The notes under the pieces: model-generated
Database searches by the model: none
What the model saw: the letters and a program-made list of their open reading frames with translations, nothing else
Told to the model about the DNA's origin: nothing
Assembly: GCF_003112455.1 (NCBI RefSeq)
Contig: NZ_BDQX01000325.1
Location: 28,070 to 72,648 of the forward strand
Length of the DNA stretch: 44,579 bases
Direction of reading: 5' to 3'
Source: Paenibacillus agaridevorans
GTDB taxonomy: Bacteria > Bacillota > Bacilli > Paenibacillales > Paenibacillaceae
Shown here: positions 1-8,799 of the stretch, piece after piece
Layout: each line of letters begins with the position of its first letter
How positions within the stretch are numbered: the first letter of the stretch is position 1
Position numbers and translations under genes: made by a program

Positions 1-2589
1 CGGCGTGGCGCCCGACAACGAAGCTTGCTCCGCTTCCAGCTTTATGGCCGTAGCGGCTGGCGTGCCTGTGCCCGAGACGACGATGTTTTTAGCGGAGCCG
101 CTTCCGGCCGCGACCTTGACGTATGTCACTTCGCCGTAGATATCGCGCCCCGTCGTCCAGCCTTCGCCGGATGCCGCGCGCAGCGCCGCCAGATCGCCGT
201 AAGAGGTCATCGCGGACCCGCCAAGAGTTACGCCCGTGCCGGCTTTGCCATGGATCTTTACGATATAGCTTTGCAGAGCCGGCGTAAACGTGCCCGTTTT
301 GGCGCCTACCGAGAAGCTGACCCCGCTGCCGCCATTATCCTGCGCCGTCAACGTCTGCTTAAAGATTTCGCCGCTCTCGTAATCGTAACTGCCGCCGTCG
401 TCATCATAATACGTGAAGCTGGTTGCGGCCGTATCCGGGAAAACATCGACATCGACGGTCGTAACCGCGCTTTGGCCGATATAATCCTGGGGCTCTTGCG
501 TCGGAATAATGGCGCCTTTTTTGATGAAGAGCGGGATATCCGACCAGTCGTCCGCGTTTAGCGCGTACTGAATCGTTTGACCGCCCGCATACGTTTTGCC
601 CGTAAAATAATCCGTCCACGTACCCGCCGGCAGATAGATCGGCTTGACCGTCTGGCCCTTGTCCACCACTGGAGCAGCCAGCAGCCAGTCGCCGAACATC
701 CAGCCGTCGACGTAGTTGCTGACCGCCGGATCGTTTGGATAATCGAACAACAGCGGGCGAACCAGACCGTTGCCCGTCTCGTAAGCTTCCCGCTCGTAGG
801 CGTACATGTACGGGATCAACGAATAACGCAGCTTGATCGCCGACTTCGACGCTTCCTCCGCCGTAGGGCCATAAAACCACGGCTGCCGCTGATGGTACAG
901 ATTGCCGTGGACGCGGAACACCGGCGTAAGCGCCGCGAATTGCATCCATCTCGCATACAGCTCGGGGCTCGGATTGCTGTCGTTCGGGTTAAAGCCTCCC
1001 GTATCCATGCCCCACTTCGGCTGTCCCATGTTTACCGACGAGAGCATGACCGTGCGCTGCTCCTTCATGCCGGATGCCCAGCCGACCTTCTCGCCCATCT
1101 CGAACTGTCCTCCGATGTCGCCGGACCACAGCGTCGTCGCGTACCGCTGGGCGCCGGGATAAAACGTACGCGCCGTCTGCCAGACGCGGGCCTGGTTGTT
1201 GGTGTAAGCGCGCTGCCCCTCGTACATCGCTTGGGACAGATGGGTCGTCGAGAAGTTGCCGAACCACCATTGGGCCGAGCCCGAGGCGATCTTGTCCGTC
1301 TCGTCGTTCCACCAGCCCACGATCCCCTTGTCGTAGGCGTCCTCGGAGTGATCCCAGTACCAGGCGCGCATGCCCGCGTTGTAAGGATCGATGCTTCGCA
1401 CCTTCACGGGGATAAAATAATCGTTGTATTCGCCATGTCCCGGATACCAATACCCCGCCGCGTTGGCGTCGTTGTATTGCGTCGTCCGGTTGCCGCCGCT
1501 GTCTTCCGTCACGATTCTCGGCTTCGTAATGCCGATCAGCTTGATCCCCTTGGCATCCATCGCCGTCTTTAGCGCCGTCGTGCCGGCGCTCGGGAAGTTG
1601 GCGGTATTCCAGGCAAACTCGCCGTAATTGCTTGCGCCGTATTGTTTCCAGTCGTAGTCGAGTCCATAGGCGTCGAGCGGAATGTCCTTCGCGCGGTACG
1701 TATCGATCATCGAGGTCATCTCCGTCTGGTTGGTATCCCATTCGAAGTTCATAAAGCCAAGCGACCACTTGGGCAGCATGGGAGACTTGCCCGTAATTTC
1801 GCCGACGCTGGCCATAATCTCCTCCGGGGAGCCGACCATGGCGTAATACTCTACGTCGGTCTTGAAGTAGCGGCGTCCTTCATCCGGCGTGCCGCCATAA
1901 TAAAATTCCAGCTTGCCCGTCGTATCGGAGTATGGATAACCGCCATCGCTGTCGACAAGCAGGCCGTAACCGGCCGTCGACCACATGAGCGGACCGCCGG
2001 AATCCCCTTGGTTGCCGGCGTGCGCCGGATGGGTGCTGGAGTTGCGAAGTAAATCAGGAGCCGATTCGTTGGCGTTGTAGCTGCGAATGCCATAGATGTT
2101 GTCGCCGGAGTTCCGCATAAACCGGACGCCGTCGTAGAAGACGCCTCCGCCCGATGGCTCCCACAGCAGCGTCGTGCCGTCGGCCTTCTTGATCGTGACG
2201 CGCGCCGGCGTCTTTGCGATTTCGATCCGAATCTCGGAGGTCGCGATCGTAATGGGGTTGCTCGACGTATTAATCGTCGCCCCGACCGCGCTCCAGGTTT
2301 TGCCCGGATCAATCATAGGCGTATCGGGGCTTGGCGATACATCGTTCGGCCGGTACGACACCTTTACGATGTCGTTCTTGAGCACGTCGATAATGAGCTT
2401 GTCGTCGTTCGGTTCCGCGCCGTTGTCGATCGTCAGCGTAACCGTGTCTCCCGCTACGGAGACTCCCGTTACATTTCCCAGCGCCCCTACGTAAGCAAGC
2501 GTCGTGCCCGGAAGAGCGATACCGATCAGCGAAAAGACCATTGAGAGCAAAACGACGTAAACAATTGCGCGAGACTCTACCCTTAACAC
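1..2589 (-). CDS. Secreted GH31 family glycosidase, 3' end cut by the window edge
   Basis: Family GH31 retaining alpha-glycosidase (alpha-glucosidase or alpha-xylosidase type). Only the first 863 codons are present and the frame is still open at base 1. I chose GTG at 2589: AAGGTGG lies 8 nt upstream, and the product then starts with a signal peptide (Arg residues, a hydrophobic run VYVVLLSMVFSLIGIAL, small residues after it), so it is exported. A beta-rich N-domain precedes the TIM barrel. The barrel carries the expected nucleophile Asp near residue 429 in GWWNDE and the acid/base Asp near 491 in WSGDIGG. A beta-domain follows, and the last visible residues (AIKLEAEQASLSG) look like the start of a CBM6/CBM35 carbohydrate-binding module. 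A cre-like site lies upstream, and a divergent AraC regulator is its likely controller. The exact substrate cannot be read from this sequence; xyloglucan-derived xylosides fit the neighbourhood. Confidence 0.93.
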   Translation of the reverse strand, partial: MLRVESRAIVYVVLLSMVFSLIGIALPGTTLAYVGALGNVTGVSVAGDTVTLTIDNGAEPNDDKLIIDVLKNDIVKVSYRPNDVSPSPDTPMIDPGKTWSAVGATINTSSNPITIATSEIRIEIAKTPARVTIKKADGTTLLWEPSGGGVFYDGVRFMRNSGDNIYGIRSYNANESAPDLLRNSSTHPAHAGNQGDSGGPLMWSTAGYGLLVDSDGGYPYSDTTGKLEFYYGGTPDEGRRYFKTDVEYYAMVGSPEEIMASVGEITGKSPMLPKWSLGFMNFEWDTNQTEMTSMIDTYRAKDIPLDAYGLDYDWKQYGASNYGEFAWNTANFPSAGTTALKTAMDAKGIKLIGITKPRIVTEDSGGNRTTQYNDANAAGYWYPGHGEYNDYFIPVKVRSIDPYNAGMRAWYWDHSEDAYDKGIVGWWNDETDKIASGSAQWWFGNFSTTHLSQAMYEGQRAYTNNQARVWQTARTFYPGAQRYATTLWSGDIGGQFEMGEKVGWASGMKEQRTVMLSSVNMGQPKWGMDTGGFNPNDSNPSPELYARWMQFAALTPVFRVHGNLYHQRQPWFYGPTAEEASKSAIKLRYSLIPYMYAYEREAYETGNGLVRPLLFDYPNDPAVSNYVDGWMFGDWLLAAPVVDKGQTVKPIYLPAGTWTDYFTGKTYAGGQTIQYALNADDWSDIPLFIKKGAIIPTQEPQDYIGQSAVTTVDVDVFPDTAATSFTYYDDDGGSYDYESGEIFKQTLTAQDNGGSGVSFSVGAKTGTFTPALQSYIVKIHGKAGTGVTLGGSAMTSYGDLAALRAASGEGWTTGRDIYGEVTYVKVAAGSGSAKNIVVSGTGTPAATAIKLEAEQASLSGATP

Positions 2590-2665
2590 ATGACATGCCA
2601 CCTTCCACAATGGATTTAGACCCATGCCCATGTTCGGCTGCCGCACGAATCTATCTCTAGCATAA

Positions 2666-2679
2666 TGGAAGCGCTATCC
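2666..2679 (-). promoter_or_regulatory. cre site (CcpA operator) upstream of the GH31 gene
   Basis: On the minus strand the 14 bases GGATAGCGCTTCCA match the cre consensus TGWNANCGNTNNCA at 13 of 14 positions. The site lies immediately upstream of a possible -10 (TATGCT at about 2658-2663), so bound CcpA would block the GH31 promoter. Two comparable sites stand before the other two GH genes in the window. Confidence 0.6.
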
Positions 2680-2771
2680 TATTAAAATTCCATATTATTC
2701 CGATTCGGTATCTTTTGTTATGCTCATTGCCTCTATCTGCCGGGGCCCGATCAACGTTCCTTTGGGCACTG

Positions 2772-2803
2772 TTTCGACAGATTTGCCGAAACTATGATAC
2801 GAT
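2772..2803 (+). promoter_or_regulatory. Promoter with inverted repeat upstream of the AraC regulator
   Basis: TTTCGACA (2772-2779) and TGCCGAAA (2784-2791) form an inverted repeat with one mismatch and a 4-bp spacer. TCGACA (2774-2779) can serve as -35 and TACGAT (2798-2803) as -10 with an 18-bp spacer, so the repeat covers the promoter. It may be an autoregulatory operator. The halves also resemble Spo0A boxes (TGNCGAA), which is a weaker reading. Confidence 0.4.
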
Positions 2804-2855
2804 GACCAACATAGAGAATATTTGCAACGCCACTGAAGTTATTTCGGAGGACGCC

Positions 2856-3776
2856 ATGATGAACGACAAGCGAAAGCTGCCGAATTCGGCCCCGGACAAG
2901 CAGATCAAATTTCATTTTGACAACCAATACATTCATGACCCCAAGCATTACGGACCCATTACACTGTATCAAATCGGCGATCTGAGCTGCGCGTCAGGCT
3001 ATGAAGTCGGCGAGCATCGTCAATATTGCTATGAGATCAGCTATATCGTCTCCGGTAAAGGCGTATTTACGACCGACGACACCAGCTATCCCGTTCAGGA
3101 GGGCGACTTGATCGTACATGTGCCCGGCCAGCGGCATAACGTTATAGCGGATCGGGAGGATCCATTCCGCTATTATTACGCGGGCTTCGAGTTTCGTCAG
3201 GAGCAGACCGACGGCGAGTTTCTTCATATCTCGCGTCTGTTTCAGCAGGTCAAACATCCTGTTGTCGCCGGAAGCCGGGCTGCGGCCCCCGTGTTCACCG
3301 GGCTGCTCCAGGAAGTTCTGAACTTGTCGGACTTCTCGCCCCTCATGATCGAAACGTACCTGAAGCAGCTGATCGTGCTGGCTTACCGGGGCTTCTACGA
3401 GGACCTGGCTTCCCATTACGCGCCGACCGCCAGTTCGGACGCCGTGCGGGACCTCGTCTACAGAGTCATCCATTACATCGATCTGCATCTGCTGGAGCTG
3501 ACGGAACTGTCCTCGCTCGCGAACGAGCTTAGTTACAGCTATGCGCATATTTCCCATATTTTCTCCAAAGAGACGGGACTTAGCGTCAAACAATATTACG
3601 ATCAAAAGCGCTTCGAGCAAGCGACTGTTTGGCTCAGGCAAAGCCGTTATTCGATAACCGAGATTGCCGCCAATCTGCACTACCAGTCCATCCACTCATT
3701 CAGCAAAGCGTTCCGCCGCCACTTTGGCATGTCCCCCACGGAATACCAGGCAATTGCCTCCCACCTAAAAAAATGA
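2856..3776 (+). CDS. AraC family transcriptional regulator with cupin sensor domain
   Basis: One-component regulator of 306 residues. The N-terminal half (about residues 20-100; GKGVFTTDD, GDLIVHVPGQRHNV) is a cupin-type AraC_binding domain expected to bind a sugar or sugar derivative. The C-terminal 100 residues hold the two helix-turn-helix motifs of the AraC family (ELSSLANELSYSYAHISHIF and SITEIAANLHYQSIHSFSKA, with the FGMSPTEYQ ending). ATG at 2856 is preferred over upstream in-frame starts because TCGGAGG lies 5 nt before it. The gene is divergent from the GH31 glycosidase and sits 88 nt ahead of two oxidoreductase genes, so it probably controls both units. The inducer is unknown. Confidence 0.92.
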   Translation: MMNDKRKLPNSAPDKQIKFHFDNQYIHDPKHYGPITLYQIGDLSCASGYEVGEHRQYCYEISYIVSGKGVFTTDDTSYPVQEGDLIVHVPGQRHNVIADREDPFRYYYAGFEFRQEQTDGEFLHISRLFQQVKHPVVAGSRAAAPVFTGLLQEVLNLSDFSPLMIETYLKQLIVLAYRGFYEDLASHYAPTASSDAVRDLVYRVIHYIDLHLLELTELSSLANELSYSYAHISHIFSKETGLSVKQYYDQKRFEQATVWLRQSRYSITEIAANLHYQSIHSFSKAFRRHFGMSPTEYQAIASHLKK

Positions 3777-3864
3777 CCAATCATTCCGACAAATGAAAGC
3801 AAATCCAGCTCCTCGCGTCCTTGCTATGATAGGGACGAATAAACATATAGGAGCTGATGCGCCA

Positions 3865-4926
3865 ATGAAACCTATGAAAGTCGCCGTAATCGGCAGCGGT
3901 CAAATCGCAACCTCAAGACATATTCCCGCTTATACGCGAAGCAAGCAGGCTGAAATCAAATACATCGTTGACCCGATTCTCGAGCGGGCACAAGCTGCCG
4001 CAGAGCAATTCGGCATCCCGATAGCGACGGCCAGTCTGGACGATGTGCTAAGCGATCCGGAGGTGACGGCCGTTTCCGTTTGTACGCCAAACCATACTCA
4101 TGCCCCCGTCTCCATCGCCGCCCTTGAGGCTGGCAAGCACGTCCTCTGCGAGAAGCCGGCCGCGCTGTCGTACGCCGAAGCTTTGCGCATGAAGGAGGCG
4201 GCGGACCGGACCGGCAATATCCTGAACATCGGAGTCGTCAACCGCTTTAACAGCGCCGTCAACCACGTCAAACAGCTCATTGACGCAGGGGAGCTCGGCA
4301 AGCTGTACCATGTGTATTGCTCCTTCAGGGCGCATCGCTCCATCCCCGGACTCGGCGGACCGTTTACGACCAAAAGCATGTCCGGCGGAGGCGTGCTGAT
4401 CGACTGGGGCATCCATTTTCTCGATCTCATCTTCTATTGTCTCGGCGAAGACACCAAAGCGCTAAGCGTCTCGGGCGCGGTACACGGCGAACTCGGCAGG
4501 CAGATGGAGAATTACGCCTTCACTTCAATGTGGGCCGGACCGCCAAATTACGAAGGAACCTACGATGTCGAGGACTTTGCGGCCGGCATGATCCGCACAA
4601 GCGGTCCCAGCTTGACTTTCAACGGGGCTTGGGCGCAAAACATTGCCGAATCGGCGATGTACGTGGAATTTCTCGGGGACAAGGGCGGTATCAAGCTGGA
4701 GTACGGCGGCGATTTCACCTTGTATACGTCGCGAGGCGGCATGCTGCTGGAGACGGCTGCGACCTTCAGCAAGGTCGATGCGTTCGACGAGGAGATTGAG
4801 GCCTTCCTGTCGTCTGCCGCTGGCGGCGTTAAAAACAGGGCCAACATCGACAATACGCTGACGACCGCTCAGGTCATTGATGCGCTGTACGCCTCGTCTG
4901 AGCAGGGCAAGGAAATCGTGCTATGA
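3865..4926 (+). CDS. Gfo/Idh/MocA family NAD(P)-dependent oxidoreductase
   Basis: A 353-residue dehydrogenase of the Gfo/Idh/MocA family, which oxidises or reduces sugars, inositols and related compounds in the cytoplasm. The Rossmann start MKVAVIGSGQIATSRH carries the dinucleotide-binding GxGxxA/G pattern. The catalytic EKP motif is present (VLCEKPAALS), and GGGVLIDWGIHFLDL matches the conserved GG...DxGxHxxD segment of the C-terminal domain. ATG 3865 is chosen because AGGAG lies about 10 nt upstream and the Rossmann fold starts at once; an in-frame ATG at 3793 would add a Pro-rich tail with no clear ribosome site. A TATGAT at about 3825-3830 could be its own -10. It overlaps the next gene by ATGA, which suggests translational coupling. 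The substrate is unknown. Confidence 0.9.
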   Translation: MKPMKVAVIGSGQIATSRHIPAYTRSKQAEIKYIVDPILERAQAAAEQFGIPIATASLDDVLSDPEVTAVSVCTPNHTHAPVSIAALEAGKHVLCEKPAALSYAEALRMKEAADRTGNILNIGVVNRFNSAVNHVKQLIDAGELGKLYHVYCSFRAHRSIPGLGGPFTTKSMSGGGVLIDWGIHFLDLIFYCLGEDTKALSVSGAVHGELGRQMENYAFTSMWAGPPNYEGTYDVEDFAAGMIRTSGPSLTFNGAWAQNIAESAMYVEFLGDKGGIKLEYGGDFTLYTSRGGMLLETAATFSKVDAFDEEIEAFLSSAAGGVKNRANIDNTLTTAQVIDALYASSEQGKEIVL

Positions 4927-5789
4927 CCAAAAAAATCGGATTAATCGACTATTTCCTTGACGAATGGCATGCCAACAACTATCCCGCCTGGCTGCGCGGG
5001 AGCGCCGCAGAGCAAGGACTGGACTGGGATGTCGCGTACGCATGGGCAGATACGGACAAGCCCGGCGGACTCCATACGGACGACTGGTGCATCGCTCACC
5101 ATGTACAACGGGCAGGCAGCCTCGCGGAGCTTGTGGAACGCTCGGACGCCCTGATCGTCCTGTCTCCTGACCATCCGGAGCATCATCTCCGCCTGTCCGA
5201 GCTGGCGCTGCAATCCGGCAAACCCGTCTATATCGACAAGACGTTCGCGCCCGACCTGGCTACTGCTGCAAAGCTGTTCGAGATGGCCGCGGCCGGGGGC
5301 ACGCCGATATTCTCCACCTCGGCGCTGCGCTACTCCGAGCAACTCGTCGCGTTGCCCGCCGGAATCAATGCCGACTCGATCAGCCATCTGTCCGTGACCG
5401 GTCCGGGCGCTTTCGAGAACTACGCCGTGCACCAGATGGAGATGATCGTCGCGCTTCTCGGCACCACCGTCACGCGCGTCAAAAGTTTGTCCGCGCCGAA
5501 CGGTGGCCGCCAGCTGCTTATCGAGTTCGAAGGGGGCCGCCAGGCGTCGTTCCTCCAAATCAATAACGCTCCGTTCCAGCTCCTGCTTCAGCCCAAAGGA
5601 GAGGCGGAGGGTTATATCGTGCCGGAATGCACCGGTTTCTTCCCCGAACTGATGAAGCAGATGCTCCTCTTCTTCGAGAGCGGAGTACCTCCAGTCCCGC
5701 GGGAACAGACGCTGGCCGTCATGGCGCTGCTCGATGCAGGCCGCTTGGCCCTTGATCGACGGGACGAATGGATATCCGTTGCGCGATGA
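4923..5789 (+). CDS. Short Gfo/Idh/MocA-like oxidoreductase lacking the glycine motif
   Basis: A 288-residue protein coupled to the preceding dehydrogenase by a 4-base ATGA overlap. The middle region resembles Gfo/Idh/MocA: ALIVLSPDHPEHHLRLSELA, then KPVYIDKTFAPD, where the Lys aligns with the Lys of the EKP motif, and a later GPGAFENYAVHQMEM segment in place of the usual GGGxxxDxGxH. The N-terminus (MTKKIGLIDYFLDEWHANNY) has no GxGxxG/A nucleotide-binding motif, so cofactor binding is doubtful or different. It may be a non-catalytic partner or a variant enzyme acting with its neighbour. It ends at a convergent stem-loop. Family assignment is fairly confident; function is not. Confidence 0.8.
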   Translation: MTKKIGLIDYFLDEWHANNYPAWLRGSAAEQGLDWDVAYAWADTDKPGGLHTDDWCIAHHVQRAGSLAELVERSDALIVLSPDHPEHHLRLSELALQSGKPVYIDKTFAPDLATAAKLFEMAAAGGTPIFSTSALRYSEQLVALPAGINADSISHLSVTGPGAFENYAVHQMEMIVALLGTTVTRVKSLSAPNGGRQLLIEFEGGRQASFLQINNAPFQLLLQPKGEAEGYIVPECTGFFPELMKQMLLFFESGVPPVPREQTLAVMALLDAGRLALDRRDEWISVAR

Positions 5790-5803
5790 TATAGAGAATA
5801 TAT

Positions 5804-5844
5804 GCACGATCTCGGGGACGCGGCAACCGTCTGCGAGATCGTGC
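5804..5844. terminator. Stem-loop between convergent genes
   Basis: Perfect 11-bp arms GCACGATCTCG (5804-5814) and CGAGATCGTGC (5834-5844) enclose 19 bases that hold a further GACG/CGTC pairing. It sits between the end of the oxidoreductase and the stop codon of the convergent lipoprotein gene. There is no strong U-run on either side, so termination efficiency is uncertain. Confidence 0.5.
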
Positions 5845-7178
5845 TACTCCAACAGCAGTTCGTCAATTTTCCGTGCCGCCCTATCGGTAGCCTCTTCCGC
5901 CGTCATCTCGCCGGCCAGGACGCGCTCCACCATTCGTGCGAATTCCTCGTCGATAGCGGTCCAATTCGGGACGGGAGGCCGCGGTCTTGCTTGCCCCAAT
6001 TGCTCCAGATAAGGCGCCAGCAGCGGATTCGTCACGTTATTCTCGATTCCCTGTATGGTCGGGATTAGACCCGTCTCCGCCATAATCCGCTGCGGTTCCT
6101 CCGAAGTCATCCATCTTATGAACTCCCATGCCTCCTGCTTATGCGAGGACTGCTCGAACATGACGAGATTCTCCCCGCCGATAACGGAAATGCCTCCCGA
6201 TCCCGATTCCAATCCCGGGAACAAACCAATAACTACATCGTCCAGCAGCTCCTTGTTCGGCCCCGTTGCATTGACGGTATGGAACCAGTGCGCGTCGTCG
6301 ATCATGAGCAATTGTCCCTTCAGAATGCCGTCCCACGTGCCGGGCACCTCTCCCAAAATGGAGCGGCTCATAATGCCGCGGTCCATCCAGTCCTTCATTC
6401 GGTTAAGCGCCGCGCGGCTTGCTTCGCCGTTAAGATAGCCGCTTGCCTTGGTGTACTCCGGATTTGTCATTTCTCCGCCAAGGGACCAAAAGTAAGGCAG
6501 CATGCCCCAGCCGCCCGAACAGCATACGCCGATGCCGTACGCGTCCGACCGAACGGCGCGAAGCCGCTCCGCCGCCGCCGCCAGTTCCTCGAACGTGGAG
6601 GGAGGCGCACTCAGCCCCACCGCATCCAGAAGCTTCTTATTGTAGAGAGCCGCGCGCGTATTGGCGTTGACGGGCAGGCCGTAATAGCCCCCTTTGTACA
6701 CATTCGTCTGAATAAGGACGCCGATAAACGTATCTTTGATCGCGTCGAAGCCCGGCATGCCGGACAACTCCTCGAGCGCTTCCTTTTTGGCGAATTCGGG
6801 CACCCATACGATGTCCATGCGCATGACGTCCGGCTGCTTGTTGTCCGCTACCGCGAACAGCAGCGTATCCTTGAATTGATCCGTTTGGTCTTTGCGCACG
6901 GCGTTAATCCGAATATGGGGATATTGTTTCTCGAACAACGGCAGAACCTTCTCCAGGAACACTTCCTGCTCCAGATCGCTATAGGTGTGCCAGTATTCCA
7001 GCTCGACTGCATATCTCGAGGTATCGCCCTCAGGCTCCTGCTCCGCGAGCTCCCCCGGCGCAAGCGAAGGTCTCATGCATCCGGCCAGCGTTACTGTTGC
7101 CAGTATGAACAGCATCATGGGCACATAAACGGCCCAGCTTCGGGAAGGCTTCCTCGCAGTCCGTGCGTCATCATTCAT
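5844..7178 (-). CDS. ABC sugar transporter substrate-binding lipoprotein
   Basis: A 444-residue extracellular solute-binding protein (family 1), the lipid-anchored receptor of a carbohydrate ABC importer. A hydrophobic stretch (residues 16-32) ends in the lipobox TLAGC, with Cys at about 34. The body shows family-1 features: VELEYWHTYSD, FEKQYPHIRINAV, PDVMRMDIVWVPEFA, YYGLPVNANTRAALYNK and the C-terminal QEAWEFIRWMTSEE. It starts 8 nt inside the end of the response regulator gene, so it is the third member of a kinase-regulator-binding protein operon. No permease gene follows; the next gene is convergent. It could supply ligand to an importer encoded elsewhere, or present ligand to the sensor kinase. 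Confidence 0.92.
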   Translation of the reverse strand: MNDDARTARKPSRSWAVYVPMMLFILATVTLAGCMRPSLAPGELAEQEPEGDTSRYAVELEYWHTYSDLEQEVFLEKVLPLFEKQYPHIRINAVRKDQTDQFKDTLLFAVADNKQPDVMRMDIVWVPEFAKKEALEELSGMPGFDAIKDTFIGVLIQTNVYKGGYYGLPVNANTRAALYNKKLLDAVGLSAPPSTFEELAAAAERLRAVRSDAYGIGVCCSGGWGMLPYFWSLGGEMTNPEYTKASGYLNGEASRAALNRMKDWMDRGIMSRSILGEVPGTWDGILKGQLLMIDDAHWFHTVNATGPNKELLDDVVIGLFPGLESGSGGISVIGGENLVMFEQSSHKQEAWEFIRWMTSEEPQRIMAETGLIPTIQGIENNVTNPLLAPYLEQLGQARPRPPVPNWTAIDEEFARMVERVLAGEMTAEEATDRAARKIDELLLE

Positions 7179-8799
7179 TTAGACCATCCTCCCCGGGCCA
7201 TGTCGCCTCCTTGGTTCTCCCCTGCTCGCACTGTTCGCGGAATTCCAGCGGCGTGCAGTTCAGCTCCCGCTTGAACAGCTTCAGGAAGTGCTTGGGACTG
7301 TTAAAGCCCGATTCCGCGCCGACATCAATGACCTTCATGCTTGTTTGCTCCAGCAGATGTTTTGCGTAGTGAAGCCGCAGGGAAATCACGAAGTCGATGA
7401 AGTTCATGCCGGTTCGCTGCTTGAACTGCTCGCTGAAATAATTTTTGCTCATGTGCACATAATCGGCCACATCCTGCAAAGATATATCTCTGCGATAATG
7501 CTCCTGAATATAGGATAACGCGAGCTGAATGACATGCGCGCCGCCGGCGTCGACCGCGACAGTTGGACGATTGTCCGGCTTCCAGAACCGGGACAGCTCC
7601 TCCCGCACGGCGCGAATCAGGGAATCCAGCCCGGCCGATTGCTCCAGGCTCCCCAGCCTCCTCATCATCATGCCCATATCCTCCTCCGTCTTCACGCGGA
7701 ATCGATGCGACCACATAATCATAAGCAGGCTTCTGGCGTGCGCGACGATCTCATCGCGGCCATAACGCCGCGCTTTCCATAACGCGACCATCTCCGCCAA
7801 CGCCGCCTCGCTGCCGGGTTGATCCGAAAACGCATAAGCCTTCGAGAACTTCTCCCGCAGCCGTTCGAAGCCCGCATCGGGACCGGTAATTTGCCGCCGC
7901 TCCTCCCCTCCGGAAGGAATTTGGCCGAGATAACACCGCCCCCTCCCCTCAAAAAAGGCGTTCCCGAGCGCCTTTCGCGCCCATCCGTATGCGTCCTGGG
8001 CCGACTGCAATCGGTGTACGACAGGACTGACGCCGACCGTGAATTCTCCCATGCCGTCCTCCTCCGCGAGCAGTCGATGGTAACGCGTAATATCCGAGAG
8101 AGCGCTCCCGTTATGATCCGCAAGCAGCGTCACCAGCTCGCCCTCTCCTGACAGAAACGAGTGGCCATGGGGACACCATTCGTTGAGCTTGTTCTTCGCA
8201 GACTCAAGCGAGACGATATGCCGCAAAGCTTCACCGCCCGCGGACTCCAGTCGCCAGACGGCCAGCACGATATGGCCGATTGCCCATTCCGGCTTCCATT
8301 CGAAATCCTTGCCGATGCCCCCCAAAAAAGCTTTCAGCTCTTCCTCGAACCGATTCTTTCTGCTTTTTTCCTCTTCTTCCCGCAGTCTCAGCTCCTTCTC
8401 GCTGCCGGCAAGGTCCCGCGCCAATCGATCCTTGCAAGTCCGGACGACGCGCAGCAGATCCTCCGGTTCCATGGTCGGCTTTAGCAAATAGTCCACCACG
8501 ACGCCGAGCTTTACCGCCTCCACCGCATAGGCGAAATCGCTGTAGCTGCTCACCAGCACGACCTTCAGCTCCGGACGGAGCTCCTTGGCAAGGCGGATGA
8601 GTTCCAGTCCGTCCATGAGCGGCATTTTGATATCCGTTATCAGAATATGGATCTCTTCCGACCGAATGAGCGCCAGCGCCGCTTCTCCGTTCGCCGCTTC
8701 GCCGGCCAGCCTGACGCCCTCCTGCTCCCATTCGACGCAGGACGCCAGGCCGAAGCGGATCATCGGCTCGTCGTCCACGATCAGCGCGTTATATACCAA
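7171..8799 (-). CDS. YesN-type response regulator (REC + AraC output)
   Basis: A 542-residue cytoplasmic response regulator. The N-terminal receiver domain (about 1-120) has the acidic pocket (LIVDDEP), the phospho-acceptor Asp in ILITDIKMPLMDG at about residue 56 and the conserved Lys in YLLKP. A long linker (about 130-430) has no motif I can name. The C-terminal 100 residues are an AraC helix-turn-helix pair (SLQDVADYVHMSKNYFSEQF; VIDVGAESGFNSPKHFLKLF). It overlaps the upstream kinase by 11 nt and the downstream lipoprotein by 8 nt, so the three are co-translated. Such regulators usually switch on sugar-uptake or polysaccharide genes; the target here is unknown, though the lipoprotein gene behind it is an obvious candidate. 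Confidence 0.93.
   Translation of the reverse strand: MVYNALIVDDEPMIRFGLASCVEWEQEGVRLAGEAANGEAALALIRSEEIHILITDIKMPLMDGLELIRLAKELRPELKVVLVSSYSDFAYAVEAVKLGVVVDYLLKPTMEPEDLLRVVRTCKDRLARDLAGSEKELRLREEEEKSRKNRFEEELKAFLGGIGKDFEWKPEWAIGHIVLAVWRLESAGGEALRHIVSLESAKNKLNEWCPHGHSFLSGEGELVTLLADHNGSALSDITRYHRLLAEEDGMGEFTVGVSPVVHRLQSAQDAYGWARKALGNAFFEGRGRCYLGQIPSGGEERRQITGPDAGFERLREKFSKAYAFSDQPGSEAALAEMVALWKARRYGRDEIVAHARSLLMIMWSHRFRVKTEEDMGMMMRRLGSLEQSAGLDSLIRAVREELSRFWKPDNRPTVAVDAGGAHVIQLALSYIQEHYRRDISLQDVADYVHMSKNYFSEQFKQRTGMNFIDFVISLRLHYAKHLLEQTSMKVIDVGAESGFNSPKHFLKLFKRELNCTPLEFREQCEQGRTKEATWPGEDGLNE

Noticed and set aside
25..1768. Long plus-strand and alternative minus-strand open frames at the left end
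   Set aside because: They run opposite to or out of frame with the GH31 gene, have Arg-rich low-complexity translations and lack ribosome sites. The GH31 frame explains the sequence.
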